From Clostridia bacterium (GTDB taxonomy: Bacteria; Bacillota; Clostridia; Oscillospirales; CAG-272), in contig JAFTKK010000044.1 of NCBI GenBank assembly GCA_017453325.1, forward strand, positions 1 to 41,705: a stretch of 41,705 nt of DNA, read 5' to 3'. Positions 1 to 7,577 of this stretch are shown piece by piece. Position numbers and translations under genes: made by a program. Within the stretch, counting starts at the first letter, position 1; every line of letters starts with the position of its first letter. The notes beneath the pieces were generated by a model, which saw only the letters and a program-made list of their open reading frames with translations, was not told the origin of the DNA and did not search any database.

Positions 1-13
1 CGCCGAATCTCAC

Positions 14-88
14 TGGAGCTGGTGATCGGAGTCGAACCAACAACCTGCTGATTACAAATCAGCTGCTCTGCCATTGAGCCACACCAGC
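14..88 (-). tRNA. tRNA-Thr (anticodon TGT)
   Basis: On the minus strand the sequence folds as a complete cloverleaf. The 7-bp acceptor stem GCTGGTG/CACCAGC closes at 82-88 and 18-24. The anticodon stem GCTGA/TCAGC encloses the loop TTTGTAA, giving anticodon TGT (Thr, ACA codons). The T-arm carries GGTTCGACTCC. The 3' TCCA at 14-17 is encoded, so CCA need not be added. It is transcribed away from gpsA from a consensus promoter at 107-135. Confidence 0.95.
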
Positions 89-106
89 GAATTCGGAACG
101 AGATAG

Positions 107-135
107 ATTATATCACAAAAGCAAGGGGTTGTCAA
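107..135 (-). promoter_or_regulatory. sigma-A promoter of tRNA-Thr
   Basis: The minus strand shows TTGACA (130-135), a 17-bp spacer and TATAAT (107-112). Both hexamers are perfect consensus, about 20 bp upstream of the tRNA 5' end. Confidence 0.85.
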
Positions 136-226
136 GCCTTTTTTTGAAAATAATTTAATTTATTTCAAAGAGCAAAAAAAGATGCCAAACGGGGAGCATC
201 GTAACACCGACCTCGACGTAAAAGGA

Positions 227-255
227 TTTACTTTTTCGGTGTTTTGTGGTATACT
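227..255 (+). promoter_or_regulatory. probable promoter of the gpsA-like gene
   Basis: TTTACT (227-232), 17-bp spacer, TATACT (250-255) on the plus strand, followed by a 45-nt leader and AAAGGAG ahead of the TTG start at 301. Confidence 0.6.
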
Positions 256-300
256 TGTATCAAGGAACACCACCCGATTCACTCATAAAGGAGAACAAGC

Positions 301-1269
301 TTGAAGATCAAAACGATTACCGTCATCGGCTGCGGCAGATGGGGCAGTTTTATTGCGAAATATTTAGCCGATCTTGGTCATGCCGTCACACTTTACGGCA
401 GAGAGACCTCAAAAAACATGCAACAGCTGCGCCTCACGCGCGAAAACGCGCTGATGCGCTTACCCGAAAGCGTTTTGCTCTCCGGCGATCTGCCTACTGC
501 CATTTCCAATGCCGATATCGTGCTGATCTCTATCGGCTCGCAGCAGCTTCGCGGCCTGTGCGGCGAGTTGCGCAAGGCGGGCTTTACCCGCGGCACGGTC
601 GTGCTTTCTATGAAAGGACTGGAAATTGCCAGCGGCAAGCGTCTTTCCACCATTGTCGCAGAGGAGCTCGGTGCCGACGTGCATACGGCGGTGTGGCTCG
701 GCCCCGGACACGTGCAGGACTTTTGCAGAGGAGTACCAAACTGCATGGTCATCGACAGTACCCATGAGGAAACCAAGTGCATGCTGATCGAGGCCTTTTC
801 AAGCAAGCTGATCCGCTTTTATTACGGTCAAGATATGATCGGTAATGAAATCGGTGCGGCCGCGAAAAATGTGATCGGTATCGCCGCGGGTCTGCTCGAC
901 GGTATGGAGCTTTCGCCCTTGAAAGGCGCGCTGATGTCGCGCGGCACCAGAGAAATTGCAAGACTCATCAAAGCGCTGGGCGGCAATGAGCTTTCGGCAT
1001 ACGGTCTTTGTCATCTCGGTGATTACGAGGCGACAGTCTTTTCCCCGCACAGTCATAACCGCGCCTTTGGTGAGGCCTTTGCCAAGGGCGTGCCCTTTAC
1101 AGCTTTGGCTGAAGGATATTATACCGTTCGCGGTCTTGTCACATTGGCCAGTTCTTTCGCAGTTGAGCTGCCGATCTGTCGTACTGTCGAGGATGTGCTC
1201 TACCGTGGTGCACCTGCGCGCGCGGCTCTTTTGTCGCTGTTTGAACGAAGCTTGAAAAACGAATTTTAA
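301..1269 (+). CDS. gpsA: NAD(P)-dependent glycerol-3-phosphate dehydrogenase family protein
   Basis: This 322-residue cytosolic protein resembles GpsA, which reduces dihydroxyacetone phosphate to sn-glycerol 3-phosphate for phospholipid synthesis. Near the N-terminus is the Rossmann motif GCGRWG (residues 10-15). The middle holds GNEIGAAAKNVIGIAAG, the GpsA signature with the catalytic lysine. Further on comes GLCHLGDYEATVFSPHSHNR, which corresponds to the usual GLGD..T..S..SRN block but diverges from it (CHLGDYEAT, HSHNR). Length is normal (about 330). The start is TTG at 301, chosen because an AAAGGAG site lies 7-8 bases upstream. It is a single-gene unit between its own promoter and a strong terminator. 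The divergent C-terminal motif leaves open that this is a second, specialised paralogue and not the housekeeping enzyme. Confidence 0.85.
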   Translation: MKIKTITVIGCGRWGSFIAKYLADLGHAVTLYGRETSKNMQQLRLTRENALMRLPESVLLSGDLPTAISNADIVLISIGSQQLRGLCGELRKAGFTRGTVVLSMKGLEIASGKRLSTIVAEELGADVHTAVWLGPGHVQDFCRGVPNCMVIDSTHEETKCMLIEAFSSKLIRFYYGQDMIGNEIGAAAKNVIGIAAGLLDGMELSPLKGALMSRGTREIARLIKALGGNELSAYGLCHLGDYEATVFSPHSHNRAFGEAFAKGVPFTALAEGYYTVRGLVTLASSFAVELPICRTVEDVLYRGAPARAALLSLFERSLKNEF

Positions 1270-1274
1270 CATGA

Positions 1275-1306
1275 GGCGTTATGGCAGAGCCATAACGCCC
1301 TTTTTT
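1275..1306 (+). terminator. intrinsic terminator after gpsA
   Basis: An 11-bp perfect stem (GGCGTTATGGC with its complement) around AGA is followed by CTTTTTT. It lies between the converging ends of gpsA and the phage-like cassette. Confidence 0.9.
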
Positions 1307-1307
1307 G

Positions 1308-1559
1308 TCAGTTCTTGACCTCTCGCACCCAAGCCTCATCCACGAGGGTGTAGCTGGGGTCGTGCGGCAGGGTCGTTCCCTCAAGCAGCTCCTGCGGTGC
1401 ATGCGCGGTCTCCACAATGGGATAATAGCCGTTTTGCGCCGCAAAAGCAGCGTCGGCACGCACACGTCCTGCAAAATTCGAAACCGCGCGGCCGCTTGCC
1501 GTCACACCGCCTGCGGGCGGCGCGACAGGGGCGCCGTTGTTGATGCGAAATCTTTCCAT
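1308..1559 (-). CDS. small phage tail-associated protein
   Basis: This 83-residue protein is the last gene of a three-gene phage-like cassette. Its second half has a GYYPIVET...YTLVDEAWVREV pattern, which resembles a short segment seen next to phage tail-fibre and tail-tip genes. That assignment is from memory of the pattern and is weak. The start ATG at 1557-1559 overlaps the stop of the upstream gene by one base (TAATG), and GGAGG sits in the end of that gene, so the two are translationally coupled. No signal peptide or membrane segment is visible. Function is unknown beyond the association with a tail tip. Confidence 0.7.
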   Translation of the reverse strand: MERFRINNGAPVAPPAGGVTASGRAVSNFAGRVRADAAFAAQNGYYPIVETAHAPQELLEGTTLPHDPSYTLVDEAWVREVKN

Positions 1560-3010
1560 TACAATTCCTCCTCCACGATCAATCTGCCGCCGACATAACG
1601 CATATCACTGGTGCCAAGCAGCTGGTACGTGCCGTGATTTACACCCGAAAGCGTGCGAAAGTCTCCGCCCACGCGTAAATAATTGCATCCCGTGCTTGAT
1701 TTTGCCCTTTGTTCCGTATACGTCGCCCAGTAGTGCTCGGGGTATTCACTTTGAAAGGACGAGGGAATCAAAATGTGATCCTCTACAAAGGGGTGGAAAC
1801 CAACAATGTAGCCTTCGGTCATGCCCTCTGGCATATAGGTCTTGCCGTAGTCGTACTTCAGGAAGTACTCACTGTTGATACCCTTGGAAAACTTCGTTAG
1901 ATCCTGCAACACGTGCACACCGAGTCCCGTCTCATTTTTTACATTGAATACCACGTTACATATACACGAGCCAATGTTGCCCCACGGATTTTCTTTGCCG
2001 CGCCACACGCAAGGGCTTTGCTTCAGCTTACCCCACACACCGGAGCTGGCGTTAGTAATATAAGGCAGAGCGCTGCCGGTTTTCAGCACCGTGTAGGCAA
2101 GACCGAAATCGGAGTTGTTCGCAACAAGCGTCTTGACGTCCTCAATACCGAGATCAAGATAACAGCCGCGCGCGGTACGCTCGCCGATGGCCTTGAGTGT
2201 GAGATCAAGCGATTGTGCAGCACCCTCGGCATCCGTATAGGAAAGCCGCATCGGCAAGCCGACCTCGTAGTCCTCGGGCGCTTCGGTATAAAAACCGGCA
2301 AGACCGTCGGTGCTGTCGGTAGCGTAGGTGTAGCAGGTAAGCGCACGGTAGGTCTTACCGTTCATCACGCCATGCAAATTTCTGGTAGCAAACTCCACCA
2401 GAAGCAGCAAATAGTCAGAAAACCAATCTTCCGTTGTCTCGATATGTGCCTTGTCGTCATACCGTAACGCCCTGTCAGTCAAAACCGAGGGAATTTGCTC
2501 GAAAGGGACCAGCCCCGCGCGGGAGTGCGCATAATTATCCTCGCCTATAGCATACTCGAAGCAAGGGCGATAAACATAGGATTTCCCGTTTTTGAACATC
2601 GGTGCCAGACGGTAACCCTTGAGGGGGATCGGGCTGACCGAAATATACGTCGGTCCCGTAACCTCATCAAGCTCCATCTTGTACCAAAAGGGAGTGCAGC
2701 GGTAGACCACCTCACGATGGGATTCCGTCGGCCTGAAGGTAAAGCCCTCCTCACCTCTTGCCACCAAATCCACCCATCGCCGCTTCTCCGCATCCCAGGT
2801 TGCGTTAAAAACGGGACGCTGAAAAATAGACACGTTGTCAAAATCATTGCGCACCTTTTCGTTGTTCATCGAAACCTGCGCCACCATGTTGACGGCCAGA
2901 TCGCAGCGGACGCCGTCGGGCGAGACGCTTGTGGGATCAAAACGCACCGACCAGGCAGGCACGGGATGCTTGGCCGCACAAAGGTGGCGTTGCTTTACGT
3001 GCTCGGTCAT
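1559..3010 (-). CDS. phage tail fibre/receptor-binding-like protein with C-type-lectin-type C-terminus
   Basis: This 483-residue protein probably forms the receptor-contacting part of a tail tip. The C-terminal third carries WRGKENPWGNIG (around residue 340), a motif of the formylglycine-enzyme/C-type-lectin fold found in many phage tail proteins and diversity-generating-retroelement targets. The protein ends in GGRLIVEEEL, as such domains commonly do. The N-terminal part is an unrecognised structural region. It starts at ATG 3008-3010, overlapping the upstream stop by four bases (ATGA), with GGAGG 7 bases before. No reverse transcriptase or template repeat is present in the window, so there is no sign of active diversification. 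No signal peptide is visible. Confidence 0.7.
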   Translation of the reverse strand: MTEHVKQRHLCAAKHPVPAWSVRFDPTSVSPDGVRCDLAVNMVAQVSMNNEKVRNDFDNVSIFQRPVFNATWDAEKRRWVDLVARGEEGFTFRPTESHREVVYRCTPFWYKMELDEVTGPTYISVSPIPLKGYRLAPMFKNGKSYVYRPCFEYAIGEDNYAHSRAGLVPFEQIPSVLTDRALRYDDKAHIETTEDWFSDYLLLLVEFATRNLHGVMNGKTYRALTCYTYATDSTDGLAGFYTEAPEDYEVGLPMRLSYTDAEGAAQSLDLTLKAIGERTARGCYLDLGIEDVKTLVANNSDFGLAYTVLKTGSALPYITNASSGVWGKLKQSPCVWRGKENPWGNIGSCICNVVFNVKNETGLGVHVLQDLTKFSKGINSEYFLKYDYGKTYMPEGMTEGYIVGFHPFVEDHILIPSSFQSEYPEHYWATYTEQRAKSSTGCNYLRVGGDFRTLSGVNHGTYQLLGTSDMRYVGGRLIVEEEL

Positions 3011-3807
3011 ACCGTTGCCTCCACCGTCTCATACTGTACGGTACCGATCTGCCATTTGCCTGCGGGACGCGAATAGGTACAGATCACGTCAAAGTCGCCT
3101 CTGGCGATATTCGGGATCTCGCCGTCCACAAAAAGCAGGTCCGCCGCAACACCCCAATCAATGGACACGCCGCCGGCTACGCGCAGCGGTGCATGACAAT
3201 AAATGAGGATCCAGTTGTCGCTGTCAAGATCGGTGGGAGTGGGCAGCACGAGCGAGATTGCTTTCCAACCGTCACCCGATGCGTAGATCTCATCGGAAAG
3301 ATCAAGGGCATACTTGCGATTGCACACGGGGCTGAGAATATACCCGTCCGCGCTAAGCTCGGGCTTCAGCGTATAAAGCTTCTCCTCTGCCAGCAAACGC
3401 GCCGTAATACTCTCCTCATCACCCTCGTCGCCGGGCAGCACATCACCCTGGGATACCGATGCAACAACATCGATCTCAAAAAGGGGCGTCGTCAGCTTAC
3501 CGCCGTTGACATCCACCACGGTGATGTCGCATTGCACCACACCGACGTTGCGCAGCATCCAGGCATGGATCGGCAGCGTCACCGTGCCGTCAGTGTTTAC
3601 CTCGCCCTCAAAAGCGCGCACATCCCCTGCGGCATTCTTGGCATTCACCAGCACCACCGCATTTTCCTCGATGCAAAGAGGCTCGCCAAAGGACATCAGC
3701 CGTACGCGCAAAAAGCGCGTGGCGCTGTCTCCCTGTCTTGCCACAATAACTTGAACCGTATCACGGTCTGCCACATCGAGCATCATTTTACACATAGATT
3801 GTGCCAT
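3007..3807 (-). CDS. phage baseplate upper protein (BppU-like)
   Basis: This 266-residue protein is first in the tail-tip cassette. Residues about 15-120 resemble the N-terminal domain of BppU family baseplate proteins: a beta-rich domain with the pattern VQVIVARQGDSATRFLRV followed by GEVNTDGTVTLPIHAWML and VQCDITVVD. The remainder may hold an attachment or carbohydrate-contacting domain. An upstream in-frame ATG exists, but ATG at 3805-3807 is preferred because AGGAGGAAT lies 3-4 bases upstream. Translation is coupled to the next gene by a four-base overlap. No tail tape measure, portal, capsid or lysis gene lies nearby, so this looks like a stand-alone cassette or a prophage remnant. Confidence 0.7.
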   Translation of the reverse strand: MAQSMCKMMLDVADRDTVQVIVARQGDSATRFLRVRLMSFGEPLCIEENAVVLVNAKNAAGDVRAFEGEVNTDGTVTLPIHAWMLRNVGVVQCDITVVDVNGGKLTTPLFEIDVVASVSQGDVLPGDEGDEESITARLLAEEKLYTLKPELSADGYILSPVCNRKYALDLSDEIYASGDGWKAISLVLPTPTDLDSDNWILIYCHAPLRVAGGVSIDWGVAADLLFVDGEIPNIARGDFDVICTYSRPAGKWQIGTVQYETVEATV

Positions 3808-3835
3808 AAAATTCCTCCTGTTCATATCTCTGCCG

Positions 3836-3887
3836 GGCCACCTCCCGGTTTGCCGCAATGGCAAAGTGGCCTTGCACGATTATTGTA
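3836..3887 (-). promoter_or_regulatory. promoter -10 and structured 5' leader of the tail-tip cassette
   Basis: On the minus strand TACAAT (3882-3887) can act as a -10 box. A TTGACG lies 21 bp further upstream, which is too far for a normal -35. The predicted RNA begins with GGCCAC (3866-3871) pairing with GTGGCC (3836-3841) around an inner hairpin TTTGCC/GGCAAA (3860-3865 with 3849-3854). An alternative pairing of CCGGG with CCCGG overlaps the outer stem. Confidence 0.4.
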
Positions 3888-3933
3888 ACAGATAAGGGGG
3901 CGTTTTGTCGTCAACCGATCGGAAAATAAATTT

Positions 3934-3970
3934 GACCCCGTTTTGCGCCGAAAAGGCGCAAAACGGGGTC
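3934..3970 (-). terminator. intrinsic terminator of the folT-folC-queT operon
   Basis: A perfect 16-bp stem starting GACCCCGTTTTGCGCC with a five-base loop is followed on the minus strand by AAATTTATTTT. It lies 21 bp beyond the queT stop codon. Confidence 0.85.
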
Positions 3971-3991
3971 AATAAAACGGATAAAACTACA

Positions 3992-4492
3992 CTATGACAG
4001 AAAAATACGGCGGTGCTTTTCGAGGACCAGCAGCAGCAGCGTACCGAACACCCCCACCGAGATCACCTCACCGAGCCCCACCGTCAAAAACAAAAACGGC
4101 AGGCTTTCCGCTATGTCAACGTAAGCAAAGCGAATGACAAACGGAATGATCAGCGTATTGGCAAGGATAGGCGGCAACGGCGCAAGATACCGCCAACGGC
4201 GGCACGCATAGGTGCCGAGCGCACCAAGAAGTGTGGCCAGCGCGCCAAACAAAATATCCGGCAAGGCAGCAGCTGTAAAAATATTGGCCAGCAGGCACCC
4301 AATTGCAAGCCCCGGAATAGCGGCTGGGGTAAAATACGGCAGGATACAGAGTGCCTCGGAGAGGCGAAGCTGCACGGCTCCCATACCCGACAACCCCACG
4401 AGTGCGGAAACCCACGTCAAAACGACGTAGAGCGCGGCAATGATACCCGCGTGCGTCAGATACCGCATACGGTTTTGCGTTGTTTTTTTCAT
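3992..4492 (-). CDS. queT: QueT family queuosine-precursor ECF transporter S component
   Basis: This is a 166-residue membrane protein with five to six hydrophobic segments. The block QLRLSEALCILPYFTPAAIP (residues about 40-60), followed by GLAIGCLLAN and DILFGALATLLGALG, is the QueT signature. QueT is the substrate-binding S subunit that imports a queuosine precursor such as preQ1, working with a shared ECF energising module that is not in this window. A preQ1-I riboswitch directly in front of the gene supports the substrate. It is the last gene of the folT-folC-queT operon, with its start at ATG 4490-4492 behind an AGGGAGAG site that forms the riboswitch tail. Confidence 0.93.
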   Translation of the reverse strand: MKKTTQNRMRYLTHAGIIAALYVVLTWVSALVGLSGMGAVQLRLSEALCILPYFTPAAIPGLAIGCLLANIFTAAALPDILFGALATLLGALGTYACRRWRYLAPLPPILANTLIIPFVIRFAYVDIAESLPFLFLTVGLGEVISVGVFGTLLLLVLEKHRRIFLS

Positions 4493-4501
4493 ATTGATAC
4501 T

Positions 4502-4542
4502 CTCCCTAGTTTTTATTTAAGTGAGGATGGTTACGAACTCAC
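4502..4542 (-). promoter_or_regulatory. preQ1-I riboswitch (translational)
   Basis: The minus strand has stem GTGAG/CTCAC (4538-4542 with 4521-4525) around the 12-base loop TTCGTAACCATC, then an A-rich tail ending AAAAACTAGGGAG (4502-4514). Stem position, 12-base loop starting TTC, and the AAAAACTA tail match the class I preQ1 aptamer. The tail contains the queT ribosome site, so ligand binding should hide it and lower QueT translation. It sits only 11 bp after folC, so control is inside the operon. Confidence 0.85.
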
Positions 4543-4552
4543 TTTTACAAGA

Positions 4553-5836
4553 TTAACGGCCAATGCCCAGCAGCGCGAGGGCATCGGTTACCTCGGCATA
4601 CATATAAAGAGAACCGAGCGAAAAAAGAGGCTTGCCAGAGGCCACGGCGGCAGCCACGGCGGCGCCGACTGCCTCATCTACCGTGTCAAAGCCGGTTGCT
4701 CGCACACCCGCCTCGCGCCACACCTCGGCAAAATCATGCGCTAAGAGCGAACGCGGATTATCTGGGGTGAGCGTAAAGACTTCGTCGGCAACGGGGGCAA
4801 GCGCCGCCACCATGCCGCGATAGTCCTTGTCCGCCATCACGGCGGTGAGCAAAAGCACCCTTTGCGAAGGAAAATACGTACGAATGGCACGAACGGCTGC
4901 GGCAATGCCCTCGGGGTTATGCGCACCGTCCGAAATGATCAACGGATCGGAGGACAATTTCTCAAAGCGGCCGCGCCATACGGTAGCGGAAAGTCCGCGG
5001 CGCAGCGTAGGCTCGTCCACGTCAATTCCCCGCGCACGCAATGCCTCAAAAAGTGCCAAAACGGTAGCGAGATTTTGCGGTTGATAGGTGCCAAGCAAGG
5101 GCAGATGCAGACCGCGATAGCGTCCCCAATCCACGGTTGTGCCCGACAGGTCGGCAGCCTGGACCGTCATAGGGATATCCTCGGCGGCAACAAAGGGCAC
5201 GCCCATGCTTGCTGCTGCCTCCTCGATCACGGCGCGTGCGGCCTTGTCATGCCCACCCCACACCATGGGGGCGCCCTTTTTGATAATGCCCGCCTTCTCG
5301 GCGGCGATCTTCTCCACCGTATCGCCAAGATACTCGGTATGATCGAGTGCGATGCCCGTAATGACGGTGGCAAGCGGCGATTGGATGACGTTGGTGGAGT
5401 CAAGTCGCCCGCCCATGCCGGTCTCCAGCACCACAATATCGCAATGCATCCTCTGAAAATACACAAGACCGATAGCGGTGATCAGCTCAAACTCGGTAGG
5501 TGCATCTGCCATGCCGTCGGCAAAGGGCTTTACCAGGGCGGTAACCTCTGCCAGCGCTTCGTCGGGGATCGGCACGCCGCAAAAGGCAATGCGCTCGTTG
5601 AAATGCTTGATATAGGGCGACACGAAAAGGCCTGTTTTATAGCCCGCAGCGCGGAGCACCGACTCGGTCATAGCCGAGGTCGAGCCCTTACCGTTGGTGC
5701 CTGCAATATGGATAAATGCAAGATCGTTTTGCGGGTCACCGAGCAAATGCAGCAGCTCGGTAATACGGGAAAGCCCGGGACGGCTTCCCTTCCAGACAAC
5801 GGAATGAATATACTCAACTGCCTCTTTGTACGTCAT
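4553..5836 (-). CDS. folC: bifunctional folylpolyglutamate synthase/dihydrofolate synthase
   Basis: This 427-residue cytosolic Mur-ligase-type enzyme adds glutamate to dihydropteroate and to folates with ATP. The ATP loop GTNGKGST is at residues 46-53 (Lys50). It is followed by GYKTGLFVSPYIKHFNERI and by ETGMGGRLDSTN, the FolC folate and ATP signatures. C-terminal ISDGAHNP is also typical. A GTG at 5842 is in frame, but ATG at 5834-5836 is preferred because it gives a four-base ATGA overlap with folT and a GGAGG 10 bases upstream. Between a folate importer (folT) and queT, it retains imported folate by polyglutamylation. Confidence 0.96.
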   Translation of the reverse strand: MTYKEAVEYIHSVVWKGSRPGLSRITELLHLLGDPQNDLAFIHIAGTNGKGSTSAMTESVLRAAGYKTGLFVSPYIKHFNERIAFCGVPIPDEALAEVTALVKPFADGMADAPTEFELITAIGLVYFQRMHCDIVVLETGMGGRLDSTNVIQSPLATVITGIALDHTEYLGDTVEKIAAEKAGIIKKGAPMVWGGHDKAARAVIEEAAASMGVPFVAAEDIPMTVQAADLSGTTVDWGRYRGLHLPLLGTYQPQNLATVLALFEALRARGIDVDEPTLRRGLSATVWRGRFEKLSSDPLIISDGAHNPEGIAAAVRAIRTYFPSQRVLLLTAVMADKDYRGMVAALAPVADEVFTLTPDNPRSLLAHDFAEVWREAGVRATGFDTVDEAVGAAVAAAVASGKPLFSLGSLYMYAEVTDALALLGIGR

Positions 5837-6462
5837 TTGCACATTTCCTCCATTTGTTTTGCAAAGGCACGATTACGATACAGCAAACAAAGCACCAAAC
5901 ACTCTGCGGTGCCGACCAACAGATAATTGACCGCACGCCAACCGAGAAAGGTGAGATAGCCAAACTCATATTTTGCCAAATACCACGTGGCCAGCCCTGC
6001 CGATTTGATCAGGACAGAACCCACCAAATGCGCCGCAAAAACCGAAACGATCACGCGTGCATAAAGCGGTTTTTTCACCACGTAACGGGAGATCAGCCCC
6101 GAAACAAGCCCCACCGCAGCGGCACCGAGCGTAACAAGCGGATTCACGGCATAGCCGTAAAGTGCGCAGCCGAGCAGGTCTGCCACCACGCCGACAAGCA
6201 TACCCACCAGCGGCCCCATTGAGATACCTGCCAACAAAATGGGCAAATTTTCAAAGCTGATGCGGATAAAGTCCTGAAACGGGTGCGGAATCTGCAAAAA
6301 TTTGCCGAGCACCAAGCTCATAGCAGCCAGCACAGCCGCAAAGCAAAGACTGCGCAAACTGCCGAACACAGCTACGCGTCTGCGGTGGACTTTGCCGCCT
6401 TGCGGTGCTGCGTCAACACGTTTTGGGGTGGTGTTTTCCTTGTTTTTTTGCTGCTTTTGCAT
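5833..6462 (-). CDS. folT: folate ECF transporter S component FolT
   Basis: This 209-residue membrane protein has a basic N-terminal tail of about 35 residues and then five to six membrane segments. RISFENLPILLAGISMGPLV followed by GMLVGVVADLLG is the FolT signature. It binds folates outside the cell and delivers them through a shared ECF module. It is first in the operon with folC, whose start overlaps its stop. A tetrahydrofolate riboswitch precedes it, which fixes the substrate independently of the protein motif. The start is ATG 6460-6462, with AAGGAGG 8 bases upstream. Confidence 0.95.
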   Translation of the reverse strand: MQKQQKNKENTTPKRVDAAPQGGKVHRRRVAVFGSLRSLCFAAVLAAMSLVLGKFLQIPHPFQDFIRISFENLPILLAGISMGPLVGMLVGVVADLLGCALYGYAVNPLVTLGAAAVGLVSGLISRYVVKKPLYARVIVSVFAAHLVGSVLIKSAGLATWYLAKYEFGYLTFLGWRAVNYLLVGTAECLVLCLLYRNRAFAKQMEEMCK

Positions 6463-6496
6463 AAAAAATTCCTCCTTCCCCGAAATTCATTCGAAA

Positions 6497-6503
6497 AAAG
6501 GAG
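6497..6503 (-). promoter_or_regulatory. anti-Shine-Dalgarno segment of the folT leader
   Basis: CCTCCTT on the minus strand is complementary to the folT ribosome site AAGGAGG at about 6470-6476, 20 bases downstream. It lies just after a short GCGA/TCGC hairpin behind the THF aptamer. It gives a simple way for the riboswitch to act on translation; the T-run that follows could also add termination. Confidence 0.5.
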
Positions 6504-6530
6504 GCGACACAGTATCGCTCTTATTCAAAC

Positions 6531-6624
6531 GAAGCGGGATGCAGGAACATGGCCGCGGAAAATCCTTCGTCCGACCGGCAACTCCCCGTCCCGTCGGCAC
6601 TTAACGCCATGTACCTTACTCTTC
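6531..6624 (-). promoter_or_regulatory. tetrahydrofolate (THF) riboswitch
   Basis: The minus-strand leader of folT contains in order GAAGAGTAAGG, GCGTTAAGTGCCG, GGGACGGGGAGTTGCCG, GGACGAAGG, CCGCGGCC and GCATCCCGCTTC. These are the conserved blocks of the THF-I aptamer, with the closing stem GAAG/CTTC (6621-6624 with 6531-6534). It lies between a consensus promoter and folT. Confidence 0.92.
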
Positions 6625-6634
6625 TGATACACCT

Positions 6635-6663
6635 ATTATAATGCGCAGCAAATAAAATGTCAA
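6635..6663 (-). promoter_or_regulatory. sigma-A promoter of folT-folC-queT
   Basis: TTGACA (6658-6663), 17-bp spacer, TATAAT (6635-6640) on the minus strand. Transcription would start about 5-10 bp before the THF aptamer. Confidence 0.9.
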
Positions 6664-6680
6664 TACTTGACTGAAATTTC

Positions 6681-6710
6681 TTGACAAAACAGGCGCGTAG
6701 GTGTTAAAAT
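6681..6710 (+). promoter_or_regulatory. promoter of the tandem esterase genes
   Basis: TTGACA (6681-6686), 18-bp spacer, TAAAAT (6705-6710) on the plus strand, back to back with the folT promoter. Confidence 0.7.
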
Positions 6711-6743
6711 TTTTGTGATAACTCTTGTAAGGAGGCCGTTGCC

Positions 6744-7562
6744 ATGATTTATGAAACGATCAAGCTGGGGGATTTCGAGGAAGCCACGCTCATTCCCCTT
6801 TGTATCTCTAACACCGCCGAGCTGAACCAAACGCCGCGCCGCGCCGTTATCGTTTGCCCCGGCGGCGGCTACCGCTTTCTCTCCGACAGAGAGGCCGAGC
6901 CCATTGCCCTGCAATTTTTGGCTGCAGGCTTTGCCACCTTTATTCTGCGCTACGGCGTGCAGGAAAACGCAGCCAACTATCGCCCCTTGAAGCAGGTGGC
7001 ATTGGCCGTACGCTACGTGCGAGAGCACGCCGGCGACTACAATGTGGATCCCGCCTACGTCTTCACCTGCGGCTTTTCTGCCGGCGGACACCTTGCCGCC
7101 TCGGCAGGTGTTTTGTGGGATAGCCCCGTGCTTGACGGGCTGCTTGAGGGCGCCCCCTGTGATATTGCAAGACCCACGGGCATGATCCTCTCCTACCCCG
7201 TGATCAACACGGGAAAATGGACGCACGCAGGCTCTGCACACAATCTTTGCGGCACCACCGAGCCGACCGATGAGCAGCGCGCCGCCTTTTCGCTCGAAAA
7301 GCACGTGAAGCCCACCACCTCTCCCGCCTTTATCTGGCACACCTATGACGACGGGATCGTCCCCGTGCAAAACAGTCTGTTGCTCGCCGAGGCGCTGACG
7401 GCTGCAGGTGTCCCCTTTGAAATGCATATCTTCCCACACGGCCCGCACGGCCTCGCACTCGCCAACGAGCAGACCGCCAAGGGCAACCCCGCACAAATCA
7501 ATCCCGCAGCCGAAAAATGGGTAGCACTTGCCATCCGTTGGGCGCGTGATCTTACCGTTTGA
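6744..7562 (+). CDS. alpha/beta hydrolase, carbohydrate esterase-like (copy 1)
   Basis: This 272-residue cytosolic serine esterase of the acetyl-xylan/feruloyl esterase type has no signal peptide. The oxyanion region CPGGGYRFLSDRE lies at about residue 38. The nucleophile elbow GFSAGGH has Ser112. The acid Asp202/203 lies in HTYDDGIVP, and the base is His235 in HGPHG. The spacing fits the BD-FAE group, which removes acetyl or feruloyl groups from hemicellulose oligosaccharides; lack of export suggests it acts on imported oligosaccharides. The start is ATG 6744, with AAGGAGG 8 bases upstream. It is followed 15 bp later by a paralogue. Confidence 0.85.
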   Translation: MIYETIKLGDFEEATLIPLCISNTAELNQTPRRAVIVCPGGGYRFLSDREAEPIALQFLAAGFATFILRYGVQENAANYRPLKQVALAVRYVREHAGDYNVDPAYVFTCGFSAGGHLAASAGVLWDSPVLDGLLEGAPCDIARPTGMILSYPVINTGKWTHAGSAHNLCGTTEPTDEQRAAFSLEKHVKPTTSPAFIWHTYDDGIVPVQNSLLLAEALTAAGVPFEMHIFPHGPHGLALANEQTAKGNPAQINPAAEKWVALAIRWARDLTV

Positions 7563-7577
7563 CGGAGGACGCGGAAG

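Noticed and set aside
1559-3010. Diversity-generating retroelement
   Set aside because: The lectin-like C-terminus resembles such targets, but no reverse transcriptase, template repeat or adenine-biased variable repeat is present.
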